This document shows, piece by piece, positions 46,979 through 54,971 of a stretch of 64,000 bases of DNA. This stretch comes from an uncultured Acidovorax sp. (GTDB lineage: Bacteria > Pseudomonadota > Gammaproteobacteria > Burkholderiales > Burkholderiaceae_C). The notes beneath the pieces were generated by a model. The model saw only the letters and a program-made list of their open reading frames with translations. It was not told the DNA's origin and did no database searches. A program made the translations under genes and the position numbers. Location: positions 161,604 to 225,603 of the forward strand of contig CAJYHL010000010.1 in assembly GCA_913774625.1 (NCBI GenBank), given 5' to 3'. Position 1 is the first letter of the stretch, and every line of letters starts with the position of its first letter.

Positions 46979-47995
46979 TCAGTGCGTGACGACCACGGCG
47001 GCCGGACGCTGGCGGCGGAAGCCCAGGGTGCCGGCACCGGCCGCGACGGCGGCACCGATCAGCAGCACCACCAGCGTGCCCCAGGAGCCGCGGGCCACGT
47101 TCTTGGCGGCCTCTGCGCCGGCTTCGCGGGCCTTCTGCTCGGCCTGCTGCTTGGCCTGTTCCAGCTTGGCGCGGGCCTGGTTGTAGGTCTGCTCGTAGTT
47201 GTTGGCGATCTGCTCGGCTTCGGCGCGGCTCTTGCCGGTGCGGGCCACGATGATGTTCACCAGGGCTTCCTTGTCAGCTGCGTTCAGCACGCGCTCGCCG
47301 CGCTGCATCACGCCCGCCAGCCAGCCCTTGGCGTCGGCGTCGGCGGTCTGCGGCGTCTGGGCGGCGTTTTCGGCGCGGGCCTGGCCGTCGGTGGCGGCGG
47401 CCTGGGCTTCGTTCTTGATGTTCTCGGGCTGCAGCTCGGGCTTGCCGGTCTGGCGCAGCAGCTTCTCCAGCTCGGACTGCAGGCTGTTCACGTCCAGCGA
47501 GATGCCGTTCTGGTCCAGCTGTCGCTGCACCGCGTCGCCCACGGCCGGAGCGGCGGCGGACACGCCCGCGCCGGCTACCGCGCCCACTGCGCCCAGGCCG
47601 GCCTTGGCTGCGCCGCCGGCCACGTTCAGCGCGCTGCCGGTGGCGCTGATCAGCAGATAGACCGTGAACAAGGTGGTCAGGCCCCAGGCCAGCAGGCCGT
47701 GCAGGCCGCCCGAGCGGCGAGCCAGGAAGCCCGCCGTGAAGCCGCCCACCGCGATGGCCAGCAGCGTGGTCACGCCGGCCCAGATGCTGGCGCCCACGCC
47801 GAAGCCGCTGAAGGGGTTGCGGTCGCCCATCGGGTCGATGGCCGAGGCGCCGATGGCGGTGCCGAGCACCGACAGGATCAGATAGACGATCAGCGACAGG
47901 ACCAGCCCTGCGAAGACGGCGCCCCAGGAGACGGTAGGCAGCCAGGAGCGCTCTTCGTACGCGGCGGTGGCGGCGGTGGTGGTGTGTATGGACAT
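46979..47995 (-). CDS. Membrane protein of unknown function with amphipathic coil
   Basis: I do not recognise a named family with a known role. The 338 residues begin with the motif SWGAVFAGLVLSLIVYLILSVLG, and three more membrane segments follow (about 70-95, 105-125 and 310-327). A long cytoplasmic or periplasmic coil lies between about 165 and 300 and is rich in Gln, Ala and Lys (DAVQRQLDQN, EQAKQQAEQKAREAGAE). The C-terminus is basic and ends in a membrane helix. The SWGA-type N-terminus occurs in membrane proteins of many Proteobacteria. A purine-rich site (AGAGAAGAG) precedes the ATG. Confidence 0.75.
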   Translation of the reverse strand: MSIHTTTAATAAYEERSWLPTVSWGAVFAGLVLSLIVYLILSVLGTAIGASAIDPMGDRNPFSGFGVGASIWAGVTTLLAIAVGGFTAGFLARRSGGLHGLLAWGLTTLFTVYLLISATGSALNVAGGAAKAGLGAVGAVAGAGVSAAAPAVGDAVQRQLDQNGISLDVNSLQSELEKLLRQTGKPELQPENIKNEAQAAATDGQARAENAAQTPQTADADAKGWLAGVMQRGERVLNAADKEALVNIIVARTGKSRAEAEQIANNYEQTYNQARAKLEQAKQQAEQKAREAGAEAAKNVARGSWGTLVVLLIGAAVAAGAGTLGFRRQRPAAVVVTH

Positions 47996-48322
47996 GGTTC
48001 GGATCTTTCTCTTCTCTGTCTGGGTGGATCGTTGCTCGGGACCCGCTGCCGCGGGCTGGTTCCCCTTCCTTTTGCCTTCCTCTCACCGGACGCTGGTCCG
48101 GGCCTTCAGGGCGCCGTTCGTGGCGGTGACTGGACGCCTCGTGAGCTTAGAAATCGGCCGCATCCGTCCACGTCTCACGATGCGGCAAGGCGCGGTAGGA
48201 CGGGAGCGCCTGGCGCAGAGGGATTTCGGCGGGCGCCTTGTCCGTTCCGGCCGCGCTGTCCTGTCGCTCAACGGCAACGCATCCTTTCCCGGCGCCGGAA
48301 AAGACGTGTTACATTGGCCGAC
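47996..48322. other. 327-bp gap holding divergent upstream regions
   Basis: The left part should hold the promoter of the minus-strand membrane protein gene, the right part the promoter of the aroG leader. I see an 8-bp inverted repeat with a 14-nt loop (GCCGCATC 48157-48164 and GATGCGGC 48179-48186). A near-palindrome TTTCCCGGCGCCGGAAA lies around 48285-48301, just before the leader -10. ORFs crossing it look like frame shadows. Confidence 0.5.
48310..48315 (+). promoter_or_regulatory. Extended -10 before the aroG leader peptide
   Basis: TGT-TACATT (TG at 48307, hexamer 48310-48315) is followed by 7 nt and the leader ATG. This places the start site at or within a few bases of the ATG. A near-palindrome lies directly upstream where a -35 would be, which could be an operator. 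Confidence 0.45.
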
Positions 48323-48385
48323 ATGCAAGTCCGCAGCGCTTTCTACTTTTACTTTTGGTTCTCGTCCCAGGCGGATGAGAGGTAA
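48323..48385 (+). CDS. Aromatic-rich leader peptide of the DAHP synthase gene
   Basis: A 20-codon ORF encodes MQVRS-AFYFYFWF-SSQADER with three Phe, two Tyr and one Trp among seven consecutive codons (Phe-Tyr-Phe-Tyr-Phe-Trp-Phe: four Phe, two Tyr, one Trp). It ends 32 nt before an intrinsic terminator and 145 nt before the DAHP synthase start. This is the layout of a transcription attenuator sensing charged tRNA-Phe, tRNA-Tyr and tRNA-Trp. It is too short for ordinary gene finders. The role is inferred from layout. Confidence 0.85.
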   Translation: MQVRSAFYFYFWFSSQADER

Positions 48386-48450
48386 GCGCGCACCCAGACC
48401 GAGCTCCACTCCCAGACAACCGCCGAAGCTGAAAAGCCCGGCGGTTTTTT
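48370..48450 (+). promoter_or_regulatory. Attenuator: terminator and candidate antiterminator
   Basis: The terminator pairs AACCGCCG (48418-48425) with CGGCGGTT (48439-48446) around an inner GCT/AGC stem and runs into a T tract (48445-48450, then TTTT after one G). GGCGG in the leader coding region (48370-48374) can pair with CCGCC (48420-48424) and would block the terminator when a ribosome stalls upstream on the aromatic codons. Confidence 0.75.
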
Positions 48451-48529
48451 GTTTTCCGCGACCGTTTTTCCCTCTCCCTTTTTCTTTTCCACCTTTCGTT
48501 CCATCCAACCGATCCACGAGGAAGCAACC

Positions 48530-49651
48530 ATGACGGCTCCTGCCCACACCGCCAGCGATACCTGGTACCGCGACGTCGAGAAAACCAGCCAGACCGACGA
48601 CGAACGTATCAAGGACATCACCGTGTTGCCTCCTCCGGACCATCTGATCCGCTTCTTCCCGATCCACGGGACGGCGGTCGAGTCGCTCATCAGCGGCACC
48701 CGCCAGACCATCCACCGCATCATGGCCGGCCAGGACGACCGGCTGCTGGTGGTCATCGGCCCCTGCTCCATCCACGACCCCGCCGCCGCGCTGGACTACG
48801 CCCGCCGCCTGAAGGCCGTGCGCGAGCAGTACAAGGACACGCTGGAGATCGTGATGCGCGTCTATTTCGAGAAGCCGCGCACCACCGTCGGCTGGAAGGG
48901 CCTCATCAACGACCCCTACCTGGACGAGAGCTACCGCATCGACGAAGGCCTGCGCATCGCGCGCCAGCTGCTCATCGACATCAACCGCCTGGGCGTGCCG
49001 GCCGGCAGCGAATTCCTCGACGTGATCTCGCCCCAGTACATCGGCGACCTCATCAGCTGGGGTGCCATCGGCGCGCGCACCACCGAAAGCCAGGTCCACC
49101 GCGAACTGGCCTCCGGCCTCTCGGCGCCCATCGGCTTCAAGAACGGCACCGACGGCAACATCCGCATCGCCACCGACGCCATCCAGTCCGCCAGCCGCGG
49201 CCACCACTTCCTGTCCGTCCACAAGAACGGCCAGGTGGCCATCGTCCACACCAGCGGCAACCAGGACTGCCACGTCATCCTGCGCGGCGGCAAGGCGCCC
49301 AACTACGACGCCGCCAGCGTGCAGGCCGCCTGCGCCGACCTGGAGAAAGCCGGCCTGCCGCCCACGCTGATGGTGGACTGCAGCCACGCCAACAGCAGCA
49401 AGCAGCACGAGAAGCAGCGCGACGTGGCACGCGACATCGGCGCGCAGATCGCGGGCGGCTCGCGCAGCGTCTTCGGCGTGATGATCGAAAGCCACCTCAC
49501 CGGCGGCGCGCAGAAGTTCACACCCGGCAAGGACGACGCCTGCCAGCTGGAATACGGCAAGAGCATCACCGACGCCTGCCTGGGCTGGGAGGATTCCCTG
49601 GCTACGCTGGCCGAGCTGTCGGAAGCGGTGGCCGCGCGGCGCGCCCGCTGA
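48530..49651 (+). CDS. aroG: 3-deoxy-7-phosphoheptulonate (DAHP) synthase, class I
   Basis: DAHP synthase condenses phosphoenolpyruvate with erythrose 4-phosphate, the entry step of aromatic synthesis. The 373 residues show the class I (AroFGH) motifs LLVVIGPCSIHDP, MRVYFEKPRTTVGWKGLINDP, SPQYIGDLISWGAIGARTTESQ, GFKNGTDGN and MVDCSHANSSK. Its allosteric specificity cannot be read with certainty. ATG 48530 follows CGAGGAAG and gives the family start; the upstream in-frame ATG at 48449 lies in the terminator. Expression is probably controlled by the attenuator upstream. The aroE gene is elsewhere in the window, in a different operon. Confidence 0.95.
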   Translation: MTAPAHTASDTWYRDVEKTSQTDDERIKDITVLPPPDHLIRFFPIHGTAVESLISGTRQTIHRIMAGQDDRLLVVIGPCSIHDPAAALDYARRLKAVREQYKDTLEIVMRVYFEKPRTTVGWKGLINDPYLDESYRIDEGLRIARQLLIDINRLGVPAGSEFLDVISPQYIGDLISWGAIGARTTESQVHRELASGLSAPIGFKNGTDGNIRIATDAIQSASRGHHFLSVHKNGQVAIVHTSGNQDCHVILRGGKAPNYDAASVQAACADLEKAGLPPTLMVDCSHANSSKQHEKQRDVARDIGAQIAGGSRSVFGVMIESHLTGGAQKFTPGKDDACQLEYGKSITDACLGWEDSLATLAELSEAVAARRAR

Positions 49652-49670
49652 AAACCCGGGTTGCCGAAAG

Positions 49671-49699
49671 AAAGGGGCGGGTTAACCTGCCCCTTTTTT
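49671..49699 (+). terminator. Intrinsic terminator after aroG
   Basis: GGGGCGGGTT (49674-49683) pairs with AACCTGCCCC (49684-49693) with one G-U pair, followed by six T. It is a near-palindromic stem ending 42 nt after the stop. Confidence 0.88.
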
Positions 49700-49731
49700 G
49701 CATTGCCAGCCCTGAAAAGGAAGACGAACCC

Positions 49732-50043
49732 ATGCACAGCGAAGTCCTGGTCACCCTGACGCCCCGGCAGCAGTTCCGCTGCGATCTCAAGAGCGCCGAG
49801 CCCCTGGCCCACGAAGCCGCGCGCCGCTGGCTGGACGACGAATTCCTGCGTCTGGAATGCGAGCCCCTGCGCGCCAGCGGCAAGGTGCTGCTGGCCGACA
49901 AGGTGCTGGTCGTGGCCCAGGCCGCCGGCCCGGCGCTGCTGGGCGATAGCGAATGGTTCACGGCCTTCGCCCGCGCCGCCAGCGCCGCGCTGGCGCGGCC
50001 CATCGTGCATGTCGATCTGACGGCCATGGCCGTCAGCTTTTGA
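49732..50043 (+). CDS. Hypothetical protein, 103 residues
   Basis: I do not recognise the family. The predicted protein is soluble, acidic and Ala-rich. It begins MHSEVLVTLTPRQQFRCD, has a central WLDDEFLRLECEPLRASGKVLLADKVL, and ends ARPIVHVDLTAMAVSF. No signal or membrane segment is visible. A modest purine stretch (AAGGAAG) 9 nt before the ATG supports the start. It lies alone between the aroG terminator and the convergent mpl gene. Confidence 0.6.
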   Translation: MHSEVLVTLTPRQQFRCDLKSAEPLAHEAARRWLDDEFLRLECEPLRASGKVLLADKVLVVAQAAGPALLGDSEWFTAFARAASAALARPIVHVDLTAMAVSF

Positions 50044-50050
50044 TCGAAGA

Positions 50051-50100
50051 GGCTTTCCAGGCCTTGACCTGCGAGGGCTGCGTGCTATTTCTTCGATAGC
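50051..50100 (-). repeat. 49-nt dispersed repeat, copy G (3' end of mpl)
   Basis: On the minus strand the 17-nt box GCTAT...AAATAGC (50100-50084) covers the last mpl codons and stop. It is followed by about 29 nt with AAGGCCTGGA and then AAGCC. The hairpin is partly decayed. Confidence 0.5.
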
Positions 50101-51497
50101 GCTTCGAGCAGCTGCGCGTGCACGCCGCCGAAGCTGCCGTTGCTCATGCACACCACATGGTCGCCGGGGCGCGCTGCCTGGGCGATCTGCGCGACCAGTT
50201 CGGGCACGTTGGCGGCGGTGGTGGCCCGCTCGCCCAGCGGTGCCAGCGCCGCCTTCGCATCCCAGTCCAGTCCGGCCGTGTGGCAGAACGACAGGTCGGC
50301 CGCTTCCAGCGCCCAGGGCAGCTGCGCCTTCATCGTGCCCAGCTTCATGGTGTTGCTGCGTGGCTCGAAGGCCGCGAGGATGCGCGCGCCCGGCCCCACG
50401 CGGCGGCGCAGGCCGTCCAGCGTGGTGCGCAGCGCCGTGGGGTGGTGGGCGAAGTCGTCGTAGACCGCCACGCCGCCTGCCGTGCCGCGCAGCTCCATGC
50501 GGCGCTTGACATTGCGGAACCGGCCCAGGGCCGCAGCCGCATCGGCAGGCGCTACGCCCACATGCTGCGCTGCGGCGATGGCGGCCAGTGCGTTGAGCTG
50601 GTTGTGCAGGCCGCCCAGCTCCCATTCCACGCGGCCCACCCGCTGGCCGCGCAGCAGCACGTCGAAGGCATGGGGCTCGCCCTGCGCGGTGAAGTCGCTC
50701 ACCGCTGCGCCGAAGCTCGCCACCTCGCTCCAGCAGCCGGCATGCAGCACGCGGGCCAGGCTCTCTTCCAGTCCGTTGGACACGATGCGGCCCGAGGGCG
50801 GCACGGTGCGCACCAGGTGGTGGAACTGCCGCTCGATGGCGGCCAGGTCGTCGAAGATGTCGGCGTGGTCGAATTCCAGGTTGTTCAGCACGGCGGTGCG
50901 CGGCCGGTAGTGGACGAACTTGCTGCGCTTGTCGAAGAAGGCGGTGTCGTATTCGTCCGCCTCGATCACGAAGACGGGCGCTTCGCCCGCCGGGCCCGGG
51001 CCGGCCACCGGCCGCCGCGCCGCGCCCAGCCGGGCCGACACGCCGAAGTCCAGCGGCACGCCGCCCACCAGAAAGCCCGGCTGCAGGCCCGCGCATTCCA
51101 GCACCCAGGCCAGCATCGAGGTGGTGGTGGTCTTGCCGTGCGTGCCGGCCACGGCCAGCACGTGCCGGCCCTGCAGCACATGTTCGGACAGCCACTGCGG
51201 ACCGCTGGTGTAGGGCGCGCCGGCATCCAGGATGGCTTCCATCAGCGGGAACTTGGGGCTGCCGTCCGCCAGCCGGGCGCGGCTCACCACGTTGCCGATG
51301 ACGTAGAGGTCGGGCCGCAGCGCCATCTGGTCTGCGCCGTAGCCTTCGATCAGTTCGATGCCCAGGGCGCGCAGCTGGTCGCTCATCGGCGGATACACGC
51401 CCGCATCGCAGCCCGTGACCTTGTGGCCCGCTTCGCGCGCCAACGCGGCCAGCCCGCCCATGAACGTGCCGCAGATGCCCAGTATGTGAATATGCAT
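50085..51497 (-). CDS. mpl: UDP-MurNAc:L-Ala-gamma-D-Glu-mDAP ligase Mpl
   Basis: Mpl recycles peptidoglycan by joining UDP-MurNAc to the murein tripeptide. The 470 residues show the N-terminal Rossmann segment MHIHILGICGTFMGGLA (the family-specific variant of MurC), the ATP loop [47 protein letters not shown], and a C-terminal AVYDDFAHHPTALRTTL. The KRSKF and DHADIFDD blocks separate it from MurC. ATG 51497 is chosen for homology. A TAGAAT hexamer lies 8 nt upstream with no ribosome site. Its last codons lie in a dispersed repeat. Confidence 0.95.
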   Translation of the reverse strand: MHIHILGICGTFMGGLAALAREAGHKVTGCDAGVYPPMSDQLRALGIELIEGYGADQMALRPDLYVIGNVVSRARLADGSPKFPLMEAILDAGAPYTSGPQWLSEHVLQGRHVLAVAGTHGKTTTTSMLAWVLECAGLQPGFLVGGVPLDFGVSARLGAARRPVAGPGPAGEAPVFVIEADEYDTAFFDKRSKFVHYRPRTAVLNNLEFDHADIFDDLAAIERQFHHLVRTVPPSGRIVSNGLEESLARVLHAGCWSEVASFGAAVSDFTAQGEPHAFDVLLRGQRVGRVEWELGGLHNQLNALAAIAAAQHVGVAPADAAAALGRFRNVKRRMELRGTAGGVAVYDDFAHHPTALRTTLDGLRRRVGPGARILAAFEPRSNTMKLGTMKAQLPWALEAADLSFCHTAGLDWDAKAALAPLGERATTAANVPELVAQIAQAARPGDHVVCMSNGSFGGVHAQLLEALSKK

Positions 51498-51505
51498 GGG
51501 CGCCG

Positions 51506-51511
51506 ATTCTA
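51506..51511 (-). promoter_or_regulatory. -10 hexamer 8 nt before mpl start
   Basis: On the minus strand TAGAAT is followed by 8 nt and ATG at 51497. No Shine-Dalgarno is present. Confidence 0.4.
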
Positions 51512-51528
51512 CGTTTGCAGCCCCGATC

Positions 51529-51577
51529 GGCCTGCAGCGCTTGCCTGACGAGCGCATGCAGCTATGGAAAACGTAGC
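51529..51577 (-). repeat. 49-nt dispersed repeat, copy H (upstream of mpl)
   Basis: Read on the minus strand, the 17-nt box GCTAC...CATAGC (51577-51561) is followed by 28 nt with AAGCGCTGCA and then GGCC. GCGC and GGCC lie at the same offsets as in copies A and E. Confidence 0.75.
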
Positions 51578-51721
51578 GATGCGGCTGGCTGCCGCGTTCG
51601 ATTCCCCCGCGCCGGACCGGCCCGTCATGCCGCCGTCAGGGCGTGGCGCCAGGCTTGGCGCCACAATCACGACTCGCGCTCCCGCTTCTTTCTTCTCTTC
51701 TTCTTCAACCGGATGCACGCC

Positions 51722-52348
51722 ATGGAAAACGCACTCGCCACCGAGATCGCCAGCGCCGCCGCCCGCCTGGTCGTGGAAGAGGGCCTGGAATGGGGCCCCG
51801 CCAAGCGCCGTGCCGTGCGCGACCTGGGGCTGCCCGCCCGCACGCCGCTGCCCGACAACGACCTGGTCGAAGACGCGGTGCGCGAATACATCGGCCTCTT
51901 CTGCGCCGACACCCAGCCCGCCGAGCTGCGCGCCCTGCGCGAACTGGCCCTGGTCTGGATGGACCGCATGGCGCCGTTCCGGCCTTACCTGGCAGGCGCT
52001 GTCTGGCACGGCACGGCGACGCGGCTCTCGGACATCTACCTGCAGCTCTTCTGCGACGACTGCAAGTCGGCCGAGATCGCGCTGATCGACCACCATGTCG
52101 ATTACGAGCCACGCACCGTCACCGGCTTCCGCGGCGAGCCGGTCGAGGCGCTGAGCCTGAGCAGCCTCTCGCCCGCGCTGGGCGAGAACGTGGGCGTGCA
52201 TCTGATGGTCTATGACCTGGACGACCTGCGCGGCGCGCTCAAGCCCGATGCGCGGGGCCGCACGCCCCGGGGCGACGCCGCAGCCGTGCGCCAGCTGCTG
52301 GCCGCCTCGTCTTCTTCCGATACACCCGCCACCGATACCGCCGAATGA
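51722..52348 (+). CDS. Conserved protein of unknown function, 208 residues
   Basis: I do not recognise a named domain with certainty. The protein is soluble and acidic. It has an Ala/Leu-rich N-terminal helix, an RAVRDLGLPARTPLPDND segment, and a central VWHGTATRLSDIYLQLFCDDCKSAEIALIDHHVDYEP block. GT and D-x-DD-like residues within that block recall small nucleotidyltransferase folds (weak inference). The C-terminal 30 residues are low complexity. It lies downstream of and divergent from mpl and overlaps the thioredoxin gene by ATGA. The upstream region is a pyrimidine-rich tract with no ribosome site; ATG 51713 is an alternative start. Confidence 0.7.
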   Translation: MENALATEIASAAARLVVEEGLEWGPAKRRAVRDLGLPARTPLPDNDLVEDAVREYIGLFCADTQPAELRALRELALVWMDRMAPFRPYLAGAVWHGTATRLSDIYLQLFCDDCKSAEIALIDHHVDYEPRTVTGFRGEPVEALSLSSLSPALGENVGVHLMVYDLDDLRGALKPDARGRTPRGDAAAVRQLLAASSSSDTPATDTAE

Positions 52349-52917
52349 CCTCGCCCGATTCCGATTCCTCCCCTGCCCAGGAGCAGGCACCCTCTCCATC
52401 GCGCCGCCGCTGGCTCGCTGCCGGCGTGGGTGCAGCCGCCGCCGTGGCCGGAGCGGGGCTGGCCTGGCAACGCCTCCAGCCGCATGCGGTCCCGTCCGAG
52501 GCCGAAACCGCCTTCTGGGCCCAGGGCTTCACGGCGCCGGGCGGCGGGCAGGTGGCCATGCAGGCCTTCCGCGGCAAGCCGCTGGTGCTGAACTTCTGGG
52601 CCACCTGGTGCCCGCCCTGCGTGGAGGAACTGCCGCTGCTCAACGGCTTCTACCGGGAGCAGAAGGCCCGCGGCTGGCAGGTGGTGGGCCTGGCCATCGA
52701 CCAGCCCTCGGCCGTGCGCCAGTTCCTGCAGCGCCTGCCGCTGGACTTTCCCGTCGCTCTGGGCGGGCTGGGGGGCACCGATCTGGCGCGGTCGCTGGGC
52801 AACCTCACCGGAGGCCTGCCTTTTACCGTCGTGTTCGGTGCAGATGGCACCATCTTGCATCGTAAAATGGGACAGCTGACGGCGGCTGACCTGAAGGCCT
52901 GGTCGCAGCTGGGCTGA
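52345..52917 (+). CDS. TlpA-like thioredoxin-fold protein
   Basis: The 190 residues have a Tat-like N-terminus SRRRWLAAGV (about 19-28) and a membrane or signal helix (about 24-40). A TlpA/ResA-type thioredoxin domain follows with the active site WATWCPPCVEELP (Cys89 and Cys92) and the cis-Pro near GGLPFTVVF. Such proteins reduce periplasmic disulfides, for instance in cytochrome c maturation. It overlaps the preceding gene by ATGA. The gene upstream of accB in related genomes is often aroQ, which is absent here. Confidence 0.88.
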   Translation: MTSPDSDSSPAQEQAPSPSRRRWLAAGVGAAAAVAGAGLAWQRLQPHAVPSEAETAFWAQGFTAPGGGQVAMQAFRGKPLVLNFWATWCPPCVEELPLLNGFYREQKARGWQVVGLAIDQPSAVRQFLQRLPLDFPVALGGLGGTDLARSLGNLTGGLPFTVVFGADGTILHRKMGQLTAADLKAWSQLG

Positions 52918-52957
52918 TCTGGCGCAATTCCGAGATCCAGATGATGGCATTTGCGGA

Positions 52958-52994
52958 AAATTCGATGAATTAGGCTGAAATTCGGGTAAATTCG
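52958..52994 (+). repeat. Three AAATTCG repeats upstream of accB
   Basis: AAATTCG occurs at 52958-52964, 52978-52984 and 52988-52994, the last two 10 bp apart and the first 20 bp before the second. They sit in the otherwise GC-poor accB promoter region and may be a regulator site. No family is assigned. Confidence 0.5.
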
Positions 52995-53026
52995 CGCCTC
53001 TTTCGTTTTTAGCCGCTGGAGCCCTC

Positions 53027-53482
53027 ATGGATTTGCGAAAACTCAAGACCCTGATCGACCTCGTATCCGAGTCGAACGTGTCTGAACTGGAGATCACCGA
53101 AGCCGAGGGCAAGGTCCGCATCGTCAAGAGCGGCGGCGCCGTCGTCCAGCAGTTCGTGGCCGCCCCGGTGCAGGCCGCAGCCGCCCCCGTGGCCCCGGCA
53201 CCCGCCGCTGCCGCCGTGCCCGCGCTGGAAGCCGCCCCCGCCCAGACCGGCCACGTGGTCAAGTCGCCCATGGTCGGCACGTTCTACCGCGCCTCCAGCC
53301 CCGGCGCCAAGGCTTTCGTCGAAGTCGGCAGCCAGGTCAAGGAAGGCGACACGATCTGCATCATCGAAGCGATGAAGATCCTCAACGAGATCGAGGCCGA
53401 CAAGTCCGGCACGATCACGCGCATCCTGGGCGAGAACGGCCAGGCAGTCGAATACGGCCAGCCGCTCTTCGTCATCGAGTAA
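53027..53482 (+). CDS. accB: Acetyl-CoA carboxylase biotin carboxyl carrier protein
   Basis: AccB carries biotin between the carboxylase and transferase of acetyl-CoA carboxylase, the first step of fatty acid synthesis. The 151 residues have an N-terminal helical domain, an Ala/Pro-rich linker (about 44-72) and the biotinyl domain. Its thumb is [22 protein letters not shown] and the biotin site is [11 protein letters not shown] with Lys117. The family more often has AMKLM, so AMKIL is a small change. GGAG precedes the ATG by 6 nt. accC follows after 7 bp. Confidence 0.95.
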   Translation: MDLRKLKTLIDLVSESNVSELEITEAEGKVRIVKSGGAVVQQFVAAPVQAAAAPVAPAPAAAAVPALEAAPAQTGHVVKSPMVGTFYRASSPGAKAFVEVGSQVKEGDTICIIEAMKILNEIEADKSGTITRILGENGQAVEYGQPLFVIE

Positions 53483-53489
53483 GCGCCGC

Positions 53490-54839
53490 ATGTTCAAGAA
53501 GATTCTGGTTGCGAATCGCGGAGAGATCGCTCTGCGCATTCAGCGTGCGTGCCGTGAGCTGGGCGTCAAGGCCGTCATGGTGTATTCCGAGGCCGACCGC
53601 GACGCCAAGTACGTCAAGCTGGCCGAAGAGGCCGTCTGCATCGGCCCTGCGCCCTCGCCGCTGTCCTACCTCAACATGCCCGCCATCATCTCGGCCGCCG
53701 AGGTGACCGATGCGGAAGCCATCCATCCCGGCTACGGCTTTTTGTCCGAGAACGCCGACTTCGCCGAGCGCGTGGAAAAGAGCGGCTTCCAGTTCATCGG
53801 CCCCACGCCCGAGTCGATCCGCATCATGGGCGACAAGGTCTCGGCCAAGCAGGCCATGATCCGCGCGGGCGTGCCCTGCGTGCCCGGCTCCGAAGGCGAA
53901 CTGCCCGACGATCCGGTGCAGATCCGCCGCATCGCCAAGACCATCGGCTATCCCGTGATCATCAAGGCCGCAGGCGGCGGCGGTGGCCGCGGCATGCGCG
54001 TGGTGCATACCGAGGCCGCGCTGGTCAACGCCGTGCAGATGACCAAGGCCGAAGCGGGCGCCGCGTTCGGCAATCCTGCGGTCTACATGGAGAAGTTCCT
54101 CCAGAACCCGCGCCACATCGAGATCCAGATCCTGGCCGACAAGCACCGCAACGCCGTCTATCTGGGCGAGCGCGACTGCTCCATGCAGCGCCGCCACCAG
54201 AAGGTGATCGAAGAGGCGCCGGCTCCGGGCATTCCGCGCAAGCTGATCGAGCGCATCGGCGAACGCTGCGTGGCCGCCTGCAAGAAGATCGGCTACCGCG
54301 GCGCCGGCACGTTCGAATTCCTGTACGAGAACGGCGAGTTCTATTTCATCGAGATGAACACTCGCGTGCAGGTGGAGCACCCGGTGACCGAATGGATCAC
54401 GGGCGTGGACATCGTCAAGACGCAGATCATGGTCGCGGCCGGCGAGAAGCTGCCCTTCACCCAGCGCCAGATCGAGATCCGCGGCCACGCCATCGAGTGC
54501 CGCGTGAATGCCGAAGATCCGTACAAGTTCATCCCGTCCCCCGGCCGCATCACCATGTGGCACGCGCCGGGCGGCCCGGGCGTGCGGGTCGATTCGCATG
54601 CCTACGCCAACTACTACGTGCCGCCGAACTACGACTCCATGATCGGCAAGATCATCGTCCACGGCGACACCCGCGAAGAGGCGCTGGCCCGCATGCGCAC
54701 TGCGCTGTCCGAGACCGTGATCGAAGGCATCAACACCAACATCCCGCTGCACCGCGAGCTGATGGTGGACGCCAAGTTCATGGCCGGCGGCACCAACATC
54801 CACTACCTGGAAGAGTGGCTGGCGCATCACAAGCGCTGA
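53490..54839 (+). CDS. accC: Acetyl-CoA carboxylase biotin carboxylase
   Basis: AccC carboxylates biotin on AccB using ATP and bicarbonate. The 449 residues show the N-terminal [22 protein letters not shown], the glycine loop [14 protein letters not shown], the [18 protein letters not shown] block, and the catalytic [16 protein letters not shown]. These are all diagnostic. It forms an operon with accB. A terminator follows. Confidence 0.97.
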   Translation: MFKKILVANRGEIALRIQRACRELGVKAVMVYSEADRDAKYVKLAEEAVCIGPAPSPLSYLNMPAIISAAEVTDAEAIHPGYGFLSENADFAERVEKSGFQFIGPTPESIRIMGDKVSAKQAMIRAGVPCVPGSEGELPDDPVQIRRIAKTIGYPVIIKAAGGGGGRGMRVVHTEAALVNAVQMTKAEAGAAFGNPAVYMEKFLQNPRHIEIQILADKHRNAVYLGERDCSMQRRHQKVIEEAPAPGIPRKLIERIGERCVAACKKIGYRGAGTFEFLYENGEFYFIEMNTRVQVEHPVTEWITGVDIVKTQIMVAAGEKLPFTQRQIEIRGHAIECRVNAEDPYKFIPSPGRITMWHAPGGPGVRVDSHAYANYYVPPNYDSMIGKIIVHGDTREEALARMRTALSETVIEGINTNIPLHRELMVDAKFMAGGTNIHYLEEWLAHHKR

Positions 54840-54880
54840 TGGCGCGGCGGCGCCGAGGCGCCGCGCAGTAGCCTGTCTGC

Positions 54881-54919
54881 ATGCTGGCCTTCGGCGACGG
54901 AGGCCGGCATTTGTTTTTT
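54881..54919 (+). terminator. Intrinsic terminator after accC
   Basis: ATGCTGGCCT (54881-54890) pairs with AGGCCGGCAT (54901-54910) with one G-U pair and is followed by TTGTTTTTT. It separates accBC from prmA. Confidence 0.85.
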
Positions 54920-54922
54920 GTT

Positions 54923-54959
54923 GGGTTCTCGCGGCGGCCGCACTGCGGCGCGAGAACCC
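54923..54959 (+). promoter_or_regulatory. 10-bp hairpin directly upstream of prmA
   Basis: GGGTTCTCGC (54923-54932) pairs perfectly with GCGAGAACCC (54950-54959) around a 17-nt GC-rich loop. The prmA ribosome site GGGAGAG starts at its foot (54960). It could control prmA translation or be a second terminator stem. Confidence 0.45.
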
Positions 54960-54971
54960 GGGAGAGCCTAG

